Source: Sulfurovum sp. (GTDB taxonomy: Bacteria; Campylobacterota; Campylobacteria; Campylobacterales; Sulfurovaceae). Taken from it: 16,239 nt of DNA. The stretch's first letter is position 1, and every line of letters begins with the position of its first letter. A program made the translations under genes and the position numbers. The notes under the pieces are model-generated. The model made no database searches. It was given only the letters and a program-made list of their open reading frames with translations, and was not told where the DNA came from. Where the stretch lies: NCBI GenBank assembly GCA_026983895.1, contig JALSTF010000087.1, positions 1 through 16,239 on the forward strand, read 5' to 3'. Below, in pieces: positions 1-7,401 of the stretch.

Positions 1-1471
1 CGTTGACCGCACGCCTGAGGGCAAAAGGGTCTTTGGAACCGGTGGGTATCTTTCCAACCGAAAAAAGCCCCAAAAGCGTATCAAGCTTGATACTCATCGC
101 GACGATGGAAGAGAAGATGGAACTTGGCAGCTCCGCTCCCTCGCCTACAGGCATATACTGTTCTTTGATCGCCGTATAGACCAGCATATCCTCACCCAGT
201 GCCTTGGCATAGTAATAGCCCATCAGCCCTTGGAGCTCCGTGAACTCGTAAACCATTTCGCTCATCAGGTCAGCCTTTGCAAGTTCTACAGCCCTGTCCA
301 TCAGTTTTTCAAGCTCTGCGGTACTCTTGCCTGTCACGGCTTCAAGTCTGTCCATATAGAGCGCGAGCAGTCTGACAGCAATATTTTTTTCCCGTTTGAT
401 CTTGTCTGCCAAAGTTCCCAGCCCGTCAATGAACTGTACTTTTTCAAGACCATCCGTAGAAAGCCCGTTCTTGAGGTCATTACGGTAAAAGAAAAGACCG
501 TCTGCCAGACGCGGCTTGAGCACGCGTTCATTTCCTGCGGTCACTTTGCTGTAATCATCAGTATAGGCATTGCTGACCACTACGAATTTGTTGGTGATCT
601 TTCCATGCTCAAAAACAGGGAAATAACGCTGATGCTCTTTCATGGATGTCATGATCACCTCAGGCGGAAGTTCAAGGAAGAGTTCGTCAAAGGTTCCAAT
701 CAGTGCTTTGGGATTTTCGGTAATGGCGACCACTTCTGCAAGCAGTGCCCTGTCCCGTTCTATCACGATATCATATTCTGCTTCCAATGCATCAAATTCA
801 GACAGTATCAGTACTTCCCTTTCTTTGGGCTGCAGCATCACCGCTCCTTCGGCCAATATGCTGTCGTAACGCTCTATCGTCGGGACTTCTACGGCATCAT
901 AGCTGACCATGCGATGCACATACGTCTTTGTATCGGATGTCACACCGAACAATGCTACAGGTACAGCAATATCACCCATTCTTACCTGCAGCCAGCGGAC
1001 AGGACGAATGAATTCATCGGTCCGGCTTCCCCAGCGCATCATTTTTCCGAAAGACATCGAAGCGATCCACTTTCCGATCATCTCCCCAAGCAGAGCGTCT
1101 GTCCGGGCACCTTTTTCCTCTTTTTTGTAGTAAAGCACTTCTCTGCCATTATTGTCAGCACGGCCAAGTTCCTCAAAAGGAACACCGCATTTTCTTGCAA
1201 AACCTTCAGCCGCTTTGGTCGGCACTCCATCCTTGATCGCAGCGGCAACCGGAGGCCCCATAAGTTCAATCGTCTGATCCTCCTGTTTTTCAGGCATGGC
1301 ACTGTGTTTCAATACCAGGCGTCTTGGCGTATAGACAAATTCAAATTCTGTATCGAGTTTATACATTTCAAGGATCTTTTTCCATGATCTTTCTATATTT
1401 GATACGATCTTGAGCAGTGGAATAGCGGGAAGTTCTTCTACCCCGATCTCGATAAGTAGTGGTTGTGTCAT
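1..1471 (-). CDS. glyS: glycyl-tRNA synthetase beta subunit (partial, C-terminus beyond window)
   Basis: The beta subunit of the heterotetrameric (alpha2beta2) bacterial GlyRS; together with GlyQ it charges tRNA-Gly. The reverse strand reads MTQPLLIEIGVEELP at the N-terminus, the typical GlyS opening, followed by TPRRL, ELMGPP and KAAEGFARKCG, and later MRWGS and FIRPVRW. It ends at the window edge within GSKDPFALRRAVN, the motif of the HD-like core. About 490 codons are present of a usual total near 680–700, so roughly the last third is missing. The ATG at 1471 is preceded by AGGA eight bases upstream. It is the last visible gene of the leuD–leuB–purU–trmL–orf48 run, about 58 bp after the small membrane gene. 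The alpha subunit is not in the window, so glyQ and glyS are separated here. Confidence 0.96.
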   Translation of the reverse strand, partial: MTQPLLIEIGVEELPAIPLLKIVSNIERSWKKILEMYKLDTEFEFVYTPRRLVLKHSAMPEKQEDQTIELMGPPVAAAIKDGVPTKAAEGFARKCGVPFEELGRADNNGREVLYYKKEEKGARTDALLGEMIGKWIASMSFGKMMRWGSRTDEFIRPVRWLQVRMGDIAVPVALFGVTSDTKTYVHRMVSYDAVEVPTIERYDSILAEGAVMLQPKEREVLILSEFDALEAEYDIVIERDRALLAEVVAITENPKALIGTFDELFLELPPEVIMTSMKEHQRYFPVFEHGKITNKFVVVSNAYTDDYSKVTAGNERVLKPRLADGLFFYRNDLKNGLSTDGLEKVQFIDGLGTLADKIKREKNIAVRLLALYMDRLEAVTGKSTAELEKLMDRAVELAKADLMSEMVYEFTELQGLMGYYYAKALGEDMLVYTAIKEQYMPVGEGAELPSSIFSSIVAMSIKLDTLLGLFSVGKIPTGSKDPFALRRAVN

Positions 1472-1489
1472 GTCAATGGTCCTGTACTG

Positions 1490-1532
1490 AAATAGGGGTT
1501 ATTTTATCGAAAAATTGGTAAATAGGGGGTTA
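1490..1532. repeat. short direct repeat in the gap before glyS
   Basis: On the plus strand AAATAGGGGTTA (1490–1501) recurs as AAATAGGGGGTTA (1520–1532), 30 bp apart. The second copy contains the stop codon of the 48-aa gene and the first lies just upstream of the glyS ribosome-binding site. It is visible directly. It may be a small local duplication; no function is claimed. Confidence 0.45.
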
Positions 1533-1676
1533 GTAGTCCTCTTCATAGGTATCAGTGAGGTCTTTGCGTCTTTCCTGTTCATCAAATTTCGACCTGAAAT
1601 TGTTCCTGATGATCACAAAGGTCATCAAAGCAAACAGTACTGCCGCAACAATATAAAGATAGTCTCCAAAAGACAT
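1530..1676 (-). CDS. small single-span membrane protein, 48 aa
   Basis: I do not recognise a named family. The product starts MSFGDYLYIVAAVLFALMTF: a short N-terminus, one hydrophobic segment of about 17–18 residues (residues 6–23), then a strongly charged tail (IIRNNFRSKFDEQERRKDL, then DTYEEDY at the end). Basic residues directly after the span suggest an N-out/C-in orientation, with the acidic tail in the cytoplasm. Its ATG shares one base with the trmL stop (TGATG), which implies translational coupling and supports a real gene despite its size. It resembles small membrane subunits such as CcoQ only in general layout, and the surrounding genes give no respiratory context. Confidence 0.7.
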   Translation of the reverse strand: MSFGDYLYIVAAVLFALMTFVIIRNNFRSKFDEQERRKDLTDTYEEDY

Positions 1677-2170
1677 CAGGACTCCTTGAGTGTATTGGGG
1701 ATGGTGATCTTTTCAAACCCTTCGTAGTTTTTGCGCAAAGCATCATAGAGTACGACACCCACACTGACACCGAGATTGAGGCTTCTTCCCTTGCCGCCCA
1801 TGGGAATGGTAATACATTGTTCAGGGTGTGCGAGCAGTACCGATTCGTCGATACCTTTGGTCTCGGATCCAAAAAGAATATAGTCGCCCTTTTTAAAAGG
1901 AGCATCGAAGTAGAGACTATCCGTTTTGGTTGTAGACATATACATATGTGCATCGACAGGATGCTCTTTCAGGAAGGCATCAAAGCTTTCCCAGACCACC
2001 AGATCAAGATGCTTCCAGTAGTCAAGCCCTGCACGCTTGACCGCTTTGTCATCGATATCGAAACCCAGAGGCTTGATCAGATGAAGCGTTGCCCCCAGAT
2101 TGACGCAGAGACGTCCGATAGTACCGGTATTTTGCGGTATGCAGGGCTCTACAAGGACAATATTGAACAT
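1676..2170 (-). CDS. trmL: tRNA (cytidine/uridine-34-2'-O)-methyltransferase, SPOUT family
   Basis: Predicted to methylate the 2'-OH of the wobble nucleotide of leucine tRNAs using S-adenosylmethionine. The 164-aa product opens MFNIVLVEPCIPQNTGTIGR, the classic TrmL/YibK N-terminus with SPOUT motif 1 (NTGTIGR, residues 14–20). Motif 2 is ILFGSETKGI and motif 3 is IPMGGKGRSLNLGVSVGVVL, which form the knotted SAM site. Normal family length is about 155–160 aa. The ATG at 2170 was chosen because the homologous start MFNIVLVEP begins there; upstream in-frame sequence overlaps purU and looks non-coding. It lies 4 bp after the purU stop, and its own stop overlaps the start of the 48-aa gene. The family usually has N or S within RSLNLSNSV where this protein has RSLNLGVSV. 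Confidence 0.93.
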   Translation of the reverse strand: MFNIVLVEPCIPQNTGTIGRLCVNLGATLHLIKPLGFDIDDKAVKRAGLDYWKHLDLVVWESFDAFLKEHPVDAHMYMSTTKTDSLYFDAPFKKGDYILFGSETKGIDESVLLAHPEQCITIPMGGKGRSLNLGVSVGVVLYDALRKNYEGFEKITIPNTLKES

Positions 2171-2174
2171 AGCA

Positions 2175-3011
2175 TTAAAAGATGACCGTCTTATTGCCAT
2201 TGACAAAGACACGGTCATGCAGTACCAGCGAAAGGGCACGGGAGAGAACGATCTTCTCGACGTCACGTCCCGCCCTTTGCATATCGCGCCATTCAAAACG
2301 ATGGTTGACAGGGATGACATCCTGGGCGATAATAGGCCCTTCGTCCAGGTCATTGGTCACAAAGTGTGCTGTTGCACCGATGATCTTCACGCCTCGCTCA
2401 TATGCCTGTTTGTAAGGATTCGCCCCGATGAATGCAGGCAGAAAGGAGTGGTGGATATTGATGATTTTCTTTTCGTAAGCCTCTACGAACCGGGGGGTCA
2501 AAATACGCATATATTTGGCAAGGACCATATAGTCAAACGCGTAACGGTCGATACACTCCATGACTTTGGCCTCATGTGCTTCCCGGCTCAATCCCTCTGC
2601 CGAAATATGAACAAAAGGAATGTCAAAACGGTTCACCAGCGTTTCAAGCGTATCATGGTTGGCAATCACACACTCTATGGTCGCATCGAGTTCCCCATCC
2701 GCATGCCTGACAAGAATGTCCCCAAGTGCATGGGATTCTCTCGTTGCAAGCAGAATGATCTTTTTGGCTTTGGGTTCTATGACCCTGATATGGGCATCTT
2801 CGGGTACCACTGATTTGAGTTCTGTAAGCAGTTCCTCTGTTTCAAAGATCCCGGTGACCACCGTACGCATGAAAAAACGTCCATACTCTTTGTCGACGAA
2901 TTCCCGGTTGTTATCGATATTCAATCCTCTGTCATAAAAGACTTTGGATATTTGATATACCAGTCCTTTTGCATCTTCACAGTCGATCAGGACTCGTGCA
3001 CGTTTTTCCAT
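2175..3011 (-). CDS. purU: formyltetrahydrofolate deformylase
   Basis: Hydrolyses 10-formyl-tetrahydrofolate to formate and tetrahydrofolate, balancing one-carbon pools and supplying formate, for example to PurT. The 278-aa product has an N-terminal ACT domain (about residues 5–80; RVLIDCEDAKGLVYQISKVF) and a formyltransferase domain (about 84–270). Catalytic signatures are visible: IINIHHSFLPAF (Asn185, His187/188) and TAHFVTNDLDEGPI (Asp223). Length fits the family (280–290 aa). I use the ATG at 3011, which has AGG about 9 bp upstream; a TTG codon directly before it at 3014 is a less likely start. It begins 9 bp after leuB and ends 4 bp before trmL, within the same operon. The gene-specific Ile/His-rich core leaves little doubt against GART (PurN). 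Confidence 0.95.
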   Translation of the reverse strand: MEKRARVLIDCEDAKGLVYQISKVFYDRGLNIDNNREFVDKEYGRFFMRTVVTGIFETEELLTELKSVVPEDAHIRVIEPKAKKIILLATRESHALGDILVRHADGELDATIECVIANHDTLETLVNRFDIPFVHISAEGLSREAHEAKVMECIDRYAFDYMVLAKYMRILTPRFVEAYEKKIINIHHSFLPAFIGANPYKQAYERGVKIIGATAHFVTNDLDEGPIIAQDVIPVNHRFEWRDMQRAGRDVEKIVLSRALSLVLHDRVFVNGNKTVIF

Positions 3012-3020
3012 CAAAAAAAC

Positions 3021-4088
3021 CTATTTGGAGACGTAATTGGCAATAATATCACCCATTTCCGTACAGCTGCAGATCTCTTTGGCATCATAATCACCGATAT
3101 CGCCTGTCCTGTACCCTTCAGCCAGTGCTTTTTTGATCGCTTCATCGATCTTGTCCGCCGCAGCACTTTCCCCCAAAGCATAACGCAGCATCATACTTGC
3201 ACTGGAAATAGTTGCAAGCGGATTGGCGATCCCCTGTCCCGCAATATCGGGCGCAGAACCGTGGATCGGTTCAAAAAGTCCCACACCTTTCCCCGTACTT
3301 GCACTGGGGAGAAGGCCAATAGAACCCGAAAGCATGGAAGCTGCATCTGAGAGTATGTCACCGAAAATATTTCCTGTCAGGATCACATCGAACTGCTTGG
3401 GATCACGGATAAGCTGCATAGCGGCATTGTCCACATACATATGGGAGAGTTCCACTTCAGGATAATCCTTGGCTACTTCTTCCACGATCTCGCGCCAGAA
3501 CTGGCTGACTTCAAGTACATTGGCTTTGTCCACTGAACAGATACGCTTGTTCCGTTTCATAGCGATATCGAAAGCCACTATAGCAATACGTTTGACCTCT
3601 TCGCGTGTATAGATCATGGTATTGAACGCTTCCTCTTCATGCAGTTCTCTTGGCTGACCGAAATAGATACCCCCGGTAAGCTCACGTACTACCATGATGT
3701 CCACGCCCTGGATCACTGCAGGTTTCAGGCTTGAAGCATTGACCAGCTCGTCATACACGATTGCCGGCCTGAGGTTGGCGAAAGTCCCCATCTCTTTCCT
3801 CAGCCCCAAAAGGCCTGTTTCCGGTCGGAGATGACGTTCGAGGTTGTCCCATTTCGGGCCGCCTATCGCACCAAAAAGAACAGCATCACACTTTTTGACT
3901 CCCTGAATGGTCTCTTCAGGAAGAGGCACACCCGTCTCATCTATCGCCGCACCGCCAAGCAGCATCTCTTCATATTTGAGATTGAATCCCTGCGATACAG
4001 AAACAGAATCGAGTACTTTGATCGCTTCATCTACAATTTCAGGTCCGATCCCGTCACCTTTGATCACGCCTATTCTATATGTTTTCAT
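3021..4088 (-). CDS. leuB: 3-isopropylmalate dehydrogenase
   Basis: Catalyses the third leucine-specific step: NAD-dependent oxidation and decarboxylation of (2R,3S)-3-isopropylmalate to 2-oxoisocaproate, in the cytoplasm. The 355-aa product shows the beta-decarboxylating dehydrogenase layout: IGVIKGDGIGPEIV at the N-terminus; substrate arginines in LRPETGLLGLRKEMGTFANL (R97, R107) and VVRELTGGIYFG (R135, Y142); K188 in CSVDKANVLE; metal-binding aspartates D220, D244 and D248 (YVDNAAMQL, GNIFGDILSDAASML); and the NAD-binding loop EPIHGSAPDIAG. L/G residues in the substrate loop favour isopropylmalate over isocitrate or tartrate. Its ATG overlaps the leuD stop by one base (TAATG), so the two are likely translationally coupled. 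Confidence 0.98.
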   Translation of the reverse strand: MKTYRIGVIKGDGIGPEIVDEAIKVLDSVSVSQGFNLKYEEMLLGGAAIDETGVPLPEETIQGVKKCDAVLFGAIGGPKWDNLERHLRPETGLLGLRKEMGTFANLRPAIVYDELVNASSLKPAVIQGVDIMVVRELTGGIYFGQPRELHEEEAFNTMIYTREEVKRIAIVAFDIAMKRNKRICSVDKANVLEVSQFWREIVEEVAKDYPEVELSHMYVDNAAMQLIRDPKQFDVILTGNIFGDILSDAASMLSGSIGLLPSASTGKGVGLFEPIHGSAPDIAGQGIANPLATISSASMMLRYALGESAAADKIDEAIKKALAEGYRTGDIGDYDAKEICSCTEMGDIIANYVSK

Positions 4089-4582
4089 TATTTTGCTCCT
4101 GCTGCTATCTCTTTTTTGGCAAATTCTATCAATCCGCCCGTGTTGACCAGTTCCTGCATGAACTCCGGTATCGGTGTGAACTTGTAACGCTTGGCCTGAG
4201 TCACATTGATGATCTCTCCTGCATCCATATCGATGCGTACCACATCACCCTCTTCGATCTCTTCCGCTTCGGGAAGTTCGAAAATGGGCAGTCCCATATT
4301 GAATGCATTTCTGTAGAATATGCGTGCGAACGTCGGTGCGATGACAGCGTTGATCCCTGCTGCTTTCAAGGCAATGGGCGCATGTTCACGGCTTGACCCG
4401 CAGCCAAAGTTCTCGCCTGCTACTATAATATCACCTTCATTCATCTTTGCAACGAATTCGGGATCGGCATCTTCCATAATATGTTTAGCCAATTCCGAAG
4501 GCTCACTGGTATTCAAATATCTAGCCGCAATAATCAGGTCTGTATCAATATTATCGCCGAATTTCCAAACTTTACCTTGCAA
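4088..4582 (-). CDS. leuD: 3-isopropylmalate dehydratase small subunit
   Basis: The small (swivel-domain) subunit of isopropylmalate isomerase; with LeuC (not in this window) it converts 2- to 3-isopropylmalate. The 164-aa protein has the compact archaeal/epsilonproteobacterial type: GKVWKFGDNIDTDLII (residues 3–18), AARYLNT, and the swivel-domain signature ENFGCGSSREHAP (about 57–69). The start is TTG at 4582: no in-frame ATG exists near the conserved N-terminus, and AAGGA lies 6–7 bases upstream. A nearby ATG at 4589 is out of frame and stops after five codons. It is the first gene of the minus-strand run and is separated from rpoD by a 159-bp divergent promoter region. The absence of leuA and leuC nearby means the leucine pathway is split in this genome. 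Confidence 0.96.
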   Translation of the reverse strand: MQGKVWKFGDNIDTDLIIAARYLNTSEPSELAKHIMEDADPEFVAKMNEGDIIVAGENFGCGSSREHAPIALKAAGINAVIAPTFARIFYRNAFNMGLPIFELPEAEEIEEGDVVRIDMDAGEIINVTQAKRYKFTPIPEFMQELVNTGGLIEFAKKEIAAGAK

Positions 4583-4597
4583 AGTTCATCCTTTATC

Positions 4598-4612
4598 TGG
4601 GTTCAAGACCCA
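4598..4612 (-). other. small hairpin in the leuD 5' untranslated region
   Basis: TGGGT–cttga–ACCCA forms a perfect 5-bp stem with a 5-base loop, just downstream of the expected leuD transcription start and about 9 bp before the AAGGA of leuD. It is too small to name as an attenuator, and no T-run or leucine-rich leader peptide is seen. It may stabilise the leader or be chance. Confidence 0.35.
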
Positions 4613-4626
4613 TAAAAATTTTCGCG

Positions 4627-4655
4627 ATTATAGCCAAAAAATTGAAAATTAACAA
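4627..4655 (-). promoter_or_regulatory. sigma-70 promoter of the leuD operon
   Basis: On the minus strand TTGTTA (4655–4650) is followed by a 17-bp T-rich spacer and a perfect TATAAT (4632–4627), preceded by GGC. Transcription should start near 4620, giving a leader of about 38 nt that carries a small hairpin and the leuD ribosome-binding site. The T-rich spacer is typical of epsilonproteobacterial promoters. Not experimentally shown. Confidence 0.75.
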
Positions 4656-4685
4656 ATTTTGCACCAAAAACGAAGAAAATTTCGG

Positions 4686-4691
4686 TATAAT
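4686..4691 (+). promoter_or_regulatory. -10 element of the rpoD promoter
   Basis: TATAAT preceded by CGG lies 50 bp before the rpoD ATG. No good TTGACA is found at 16–18 bp; the upstream region is A/T-rich, as is common in this phylum, where the -35 is weakly conserved. Expected start is near 4698, leaving a leader of about 44 nt that holds AAGGA before the ATG. It is divergent from the leuD promoter about 30 bp away. Confidence 0.65.
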
Positions 4692-4741
4692 CCACCTTAA
4701 TCATTTTTTAAATAATCTCACCTCAAATACCAAGGACCAAA

Positions 4742-6586
4742 ATGGCAGCAAAAGACAGCATGAAAAATATAGAAGCGTTATTTAAGTCCAAGAAAAAGGG
4801 TGATGTAGTTACCTTTGAAAATATTGCCAAAGAGTTCAACAAACAAGTGACTGCTGCCCAGGCCAAAAAGATCCATAAGCTGTCTGCTGACAGCAAAATA
4901 GAGATCATTTCCGCTTCAGAATATGCCAGATTCCTGATCGACAAAGAGAAAAAAAGAAGAGCAGATGCACGCAAGCGGGGTCTGGGCGGCGAAGGGGAAG
5001 ACGAATTCGACCTGCACAAAGAAAAAGAGCTTCTTGAGTGGAGCCGCTCCGACTCTCCGGTAAGAATGTACCTGCGAGAAATGGGAAAGATCCCTCTTCT
5101 GACAAAAGAAGAGGAGGTCGATCTCTCCAAACGTATCGAAGAGGGTGAGGAGATCATTATCGACGCGATCTGTTCCGTTCCCTACCTGATCGACTATATC
5201 CTCAACTACAAAGAGCCTCTCCTTAACCGTGAAAGACGGGTCAAAGAACTCTTCAAAAGTTTCGAGGATGACAAAGGAGACTCAGATAAAGAGGAGGAGG
5301 AAACCGCCGAAGGGGAGGAAGGAAAACCAAAGAACGACAAACGGGTCAAACAGGTAGTTGACAGTTTCAAAAAACTTGAAAAAGCCAAAAAAGACTGGAT
5401 GAAATCCCGGGAAGACCTTGAAAATTTCCTCGAAACAGAGACTGATCCGGTCAAGATCATCCATGAGAGACTCAAGATCGCTTTCAAAAAAGAGCAGCTC
5501 AAGGCGGCACTTCTTGATCTGGGGCCTACCTCCAAACTCATCAACGAGTTGGTCAAGGCGATGGAGACGGCACTCAAGAGTGATGACAGTTTTGAAAAAG
5601 AACTCAAACGTCTGGAATACAAGCTCCCGCTCTTCAACGACCAGCTCAAGGAAAACCACCAAAAGATCCTTGCCAATATCATCAATATGGACAAAGAAGA
5701 TATCATAGATGCCGTACCGGAGACCACTATGGTCAGTACCTATGTCGAGATCAAAAAACTTTTTGAGACCAGGGAAGCCAGCAAAGGCGGATTCGACCTC
5801 TCGGAAGAAAAGCTCCAGGAGATCCTTCAGCAGATACGCCAGGGAAAAGCAAAAAGCGAAGTGGCCAAAACACGTATGGCAAAATCCAACCTCAGGCTGG
5901 TCGTTTCTATCGCAAAGCGCTATACCAACCGCGGTTTGCCGTTCCTTGACCTCATACAGGAGGGGAATATCGGTCTGATGAAAGCTGTCGACAAATTTGA
6001 ATATGAAAAGGGCTACAAATTCTCCACTTACGCAACCTGGTGGATCCGCCAGGCGATCAGCCGTGCCATTGCCGACCAGGCAAGGACTATCCGTATTCCT
6101 ATCCACATGATCGAAACGATCAACAGGATCAACAAGATCATCCGAAAATATCTTCAGGAGACAGGAAAAGAACCTGACCTCGAGACCATCGCCAAAGAGG
6201 TCGGTCTGACCGTGGACAAGGTTAAGAATGTCATCAAGATCACCAAGGAACCGGTCTCCCTTGAAACGCCTGTGGGCGACGAAGACGATGGAAGATTCGG
6301 AGACTTCATCGAAGACAAAACTACCCTCAGTCCCACCGATGTGGTCCTCAAAGATGACCTTAACAACCAGATCGACGAAGTCCTTGACCAGCTCAACGAA
6401 AGGGAGAAGGCGGTCATCCGTATGCGTTTCGGCCTCCTCGAAGACGAGAGTGACAGGACCCTTGAAGAGATCGGGAAAGAACTCAATGTTACCCGGGAAC
6501 GTGTCAGACAAATTGAGTCTTCCGCTATCAAAAAACTGAAGCACCCGAAAGTCGGACGTAAACTTAAGAACTATATAGAAGAATAA
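4742..6586 (+). CDS. rpoD: RNA polymerase primary sigma factor (sigma-70)
   Basis: The housekeeping sigma factor that directs RNA polymerase to most promoters. Of its 614 residues, about 1–75 match region 1.1, and SDSPVRMYLREMG (103–115) opens region 1.2. Residues about 136–370 form a long non-conserved region with an acidic low-complexity stretch (about 176–200). Region 2 is NLRLVVSIAKRYTNRGLPFLDLIQ onward (383–446), with the -10 recognition helix YATWWIRQAISRAI. Region 3 follows (447–520). Region 4 contains ERVRQIESSAIKKLKHPK, the -35 recognition helix. The ATG at 4742 has AAGGA about 6 bp upstream. It stands as its own unit, divergent from leuD and closed by a hairpin terminator. Full-length and intact; the large insert between 1.2 and 2 marks it as group 1, not RpoS or RpoH. 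Confidence 0.99.
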   Translation: MAAKDSMKNIEALFKSKKKGDVVTFENIAKEFNKQVTAAQAKKIHKLSADSKIEIISASEYARFLIDKEKKRRADARKRGLGGEGEDEFDLHKEKELLEWSRSDSPVRMYLREMGKIPLLTKEEEVDLSKRIEEGEEIIIDAICSVPYLIDYILNYKEPLLNRERRVKELFKSFEDDKGDSDKEEEETAEGEEGKPKNDKRVKQVVDSFKKLEKAKKDWMKSREDLENFLETETDPVKIIHERLKIAFKKEQLKAALLDLGPTSKLINELVKAMETALKSDDSFEKELKRLEYKLPLFNDQLKENHQKILANIINMDKEDIIDAVPETTMVSTYVEIKKLFETREASKGGFDLSEEKLQEILQQIRQGKAKSEVAKTRMAKSNLRLVVSIAKRYTNRGLPFLDLIQEGNIGLMKAVDKFEYEKGYKFSTYATWWIRQAISRAIADQARTIRIPIHMIETINRINKIIRKYLQETGKEPDLETIAKEVGLTVDKVKNVIKITKEPVSLETPVGDEDDGRFGDFIEDKTTLSPTDVVLKDDLNNQIDEVLDQLNEREKAVIRMRFGLLEDESDRTLEEIGKELNVTRERVRQIESSAIKKLKHPKVGRKLKNYIEE

Positions 6587-6592
6587 CCGGAG

Positions 6593-6612
6593 AGTGGGTT
6601 TACCCACTTTTT
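6593..6612 (+). terminator. rho-independent terminator after rpoD
   Basis: AGTGGG–TTTA–CCCACT forms a perfect 6-bp stem with a tight 4-base loop and is followed directly by a T-run (6608–6612). It begins 6 bp after the rpoD stop. The T-run lies at about the -35 distance from the next gene's TATAAT, so terminator and promoter are packed together. Confidence 0.85.
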
Positions 6613-6628
6613 ACTGGCAAACTTCCGG

Positions 6629-6634
6629 TATAAT
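6629..6634 (+). promoter_or_regulatory. -10 element placed 6 bp before the next start codon
   Basis: A perfect TATAAT preceded by CCGG ends 6 bp before the ATG at 6641. A normal start 6–8 bases downstream of the -10 would fall on or next to that ATG. The leader would then be absent or only one or two bases long, and no Shine-Dalgarno sequence is present. Confidence 0.6.
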
Positions 6635-6640
6635 ATTGTC

Positions 6641-7393
6641 ATGACAAAAACACCAAAATTTTTCACCCTTATCATCGGCACCGAGATCCTCAACCGCAGG
6701 CGGCAGGACAGGCATTTTGATTTTGTTACAAAAATACTTGCAGCCAAAGGTGCCAAGTTAACCGGCTCTTTCATTATAGAAGATGATCCCGCGCTCATTG
6801 TACAGACCATCAAATTCATCGCTTCGCAACCCAATCCTGTGCTTTTTTCTTTTGGCGGCATTGGCTCCACACCCGATGACCATACCCGAAGATGTGCTGC
6901 CATCGCACTGAGAAACGGGCAAATGGAAGTACATGCAGAAGCTAAAAAGATCATCGAGGAGAAACTCGGGGAAGAAGCCTACCCCCACCCCGTAAAAATG
7001 GCGGAACTTCCCAAAGGAGCACAGCTTCTCGACAATCCGGTCAACAAAATGCCCGCTTTCTCTCTGGACGAACGCTATTTTTTCATGCCGGGATTTCCGG
7101 AAATGAGTCATCCGATGGTAGAAAATACAGTAGACAGACTGCTGCCGGAAACAAAGCGCTGGTATCGCTACACTCTGACGGCACTGTGCAAAGAAAATGA
7201 ATTGATCGGCGTGATGGAGACCATGCCAAAAGAGGTAGAATTCTCTTCGCTTCCCAAACTTTACAGTGACGGATGGAGGGTCTCTATCTCCGTAGCCTCC
7301 CATGATAAGGATATAGCTAAAGAGGCTTTTGGCCGATACATTGACCTGCTTGAAAAAAAACATATCCGCTACGGACTTAACGATGAAACTTGA
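6641..7393 (+). CDS. CinA/MoaB-type molybdopterin-binding-domain protein
   Basis: Related to the N-terminal (MoCF/COG1058) domain of CinA, which in well-studied homologues acts on ADP-ribose or pyridine nucleotide products or is named molybdopterin-binding; the exact substrate here is unknown. The 250-aa product starts MTKTPKFFTLIIGTEIL, with IIGTEILNRRRQDRHF as the domain opening. The key loop is LFSFGGIGSTPDDHTR (about residues 67–82; GGxGxxxDD motif), and the second half contains FFMPGFPEM. The C-terminal nicotinamide-nucleotide amidase domain of full CinA is missing. The ATG at 6641 is the only plausible start because the conserved core begins a few codons later, yet there is no ribosome-binding site. 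The stop overlaps or abuts the MFS gene start. Confidence 0.85.
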   Translation: MTKTPKFFTLIIGTEILNRRRQDRHFDFVTKILAAKGAKLTGSFIIEDDPALIVQTIKFIASQPNPVLFSFGGIGSTPDDHTRRCAAIALRNGQMEVHAEAKKIIEEKLGEEAYPHPVKMAELPKGAQLLDNPVNKMPAFSLDERYFFMPGFPEMSHPMVENTVDRLLPETKRWYRYTLTALCKENELIGVMETMPKEVEFSSLPKLYSDGWRVSISVASHDKDIAKEAFGRYIDLLEKKHIRYGLNDET

Positions 7394-7401
7394 ATACTCC
7401 T

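Noticed and set aside
230..1387. Long plus-strand open frame (385 codons) opposite glyS
   Set aside because: The minus strand gives an unmistakable GlyS over the same bases; the plus-strand translation is rich in Cys, His and Phe with no recognisable domain.
3009..3014. TTG at 3014 as the purU start
   Set aside because: The directly following ATG at 3011 has better spacing to AGG and is the stronger codon.
5282..6607. 441-codon minus-strand open frame opposite rpoD
   Set aside because: It is an antisense shadow: the plus strand encodes all sigma-70 regions intact, and the antisense product has a biased composition (D, F, V) and no family signs.
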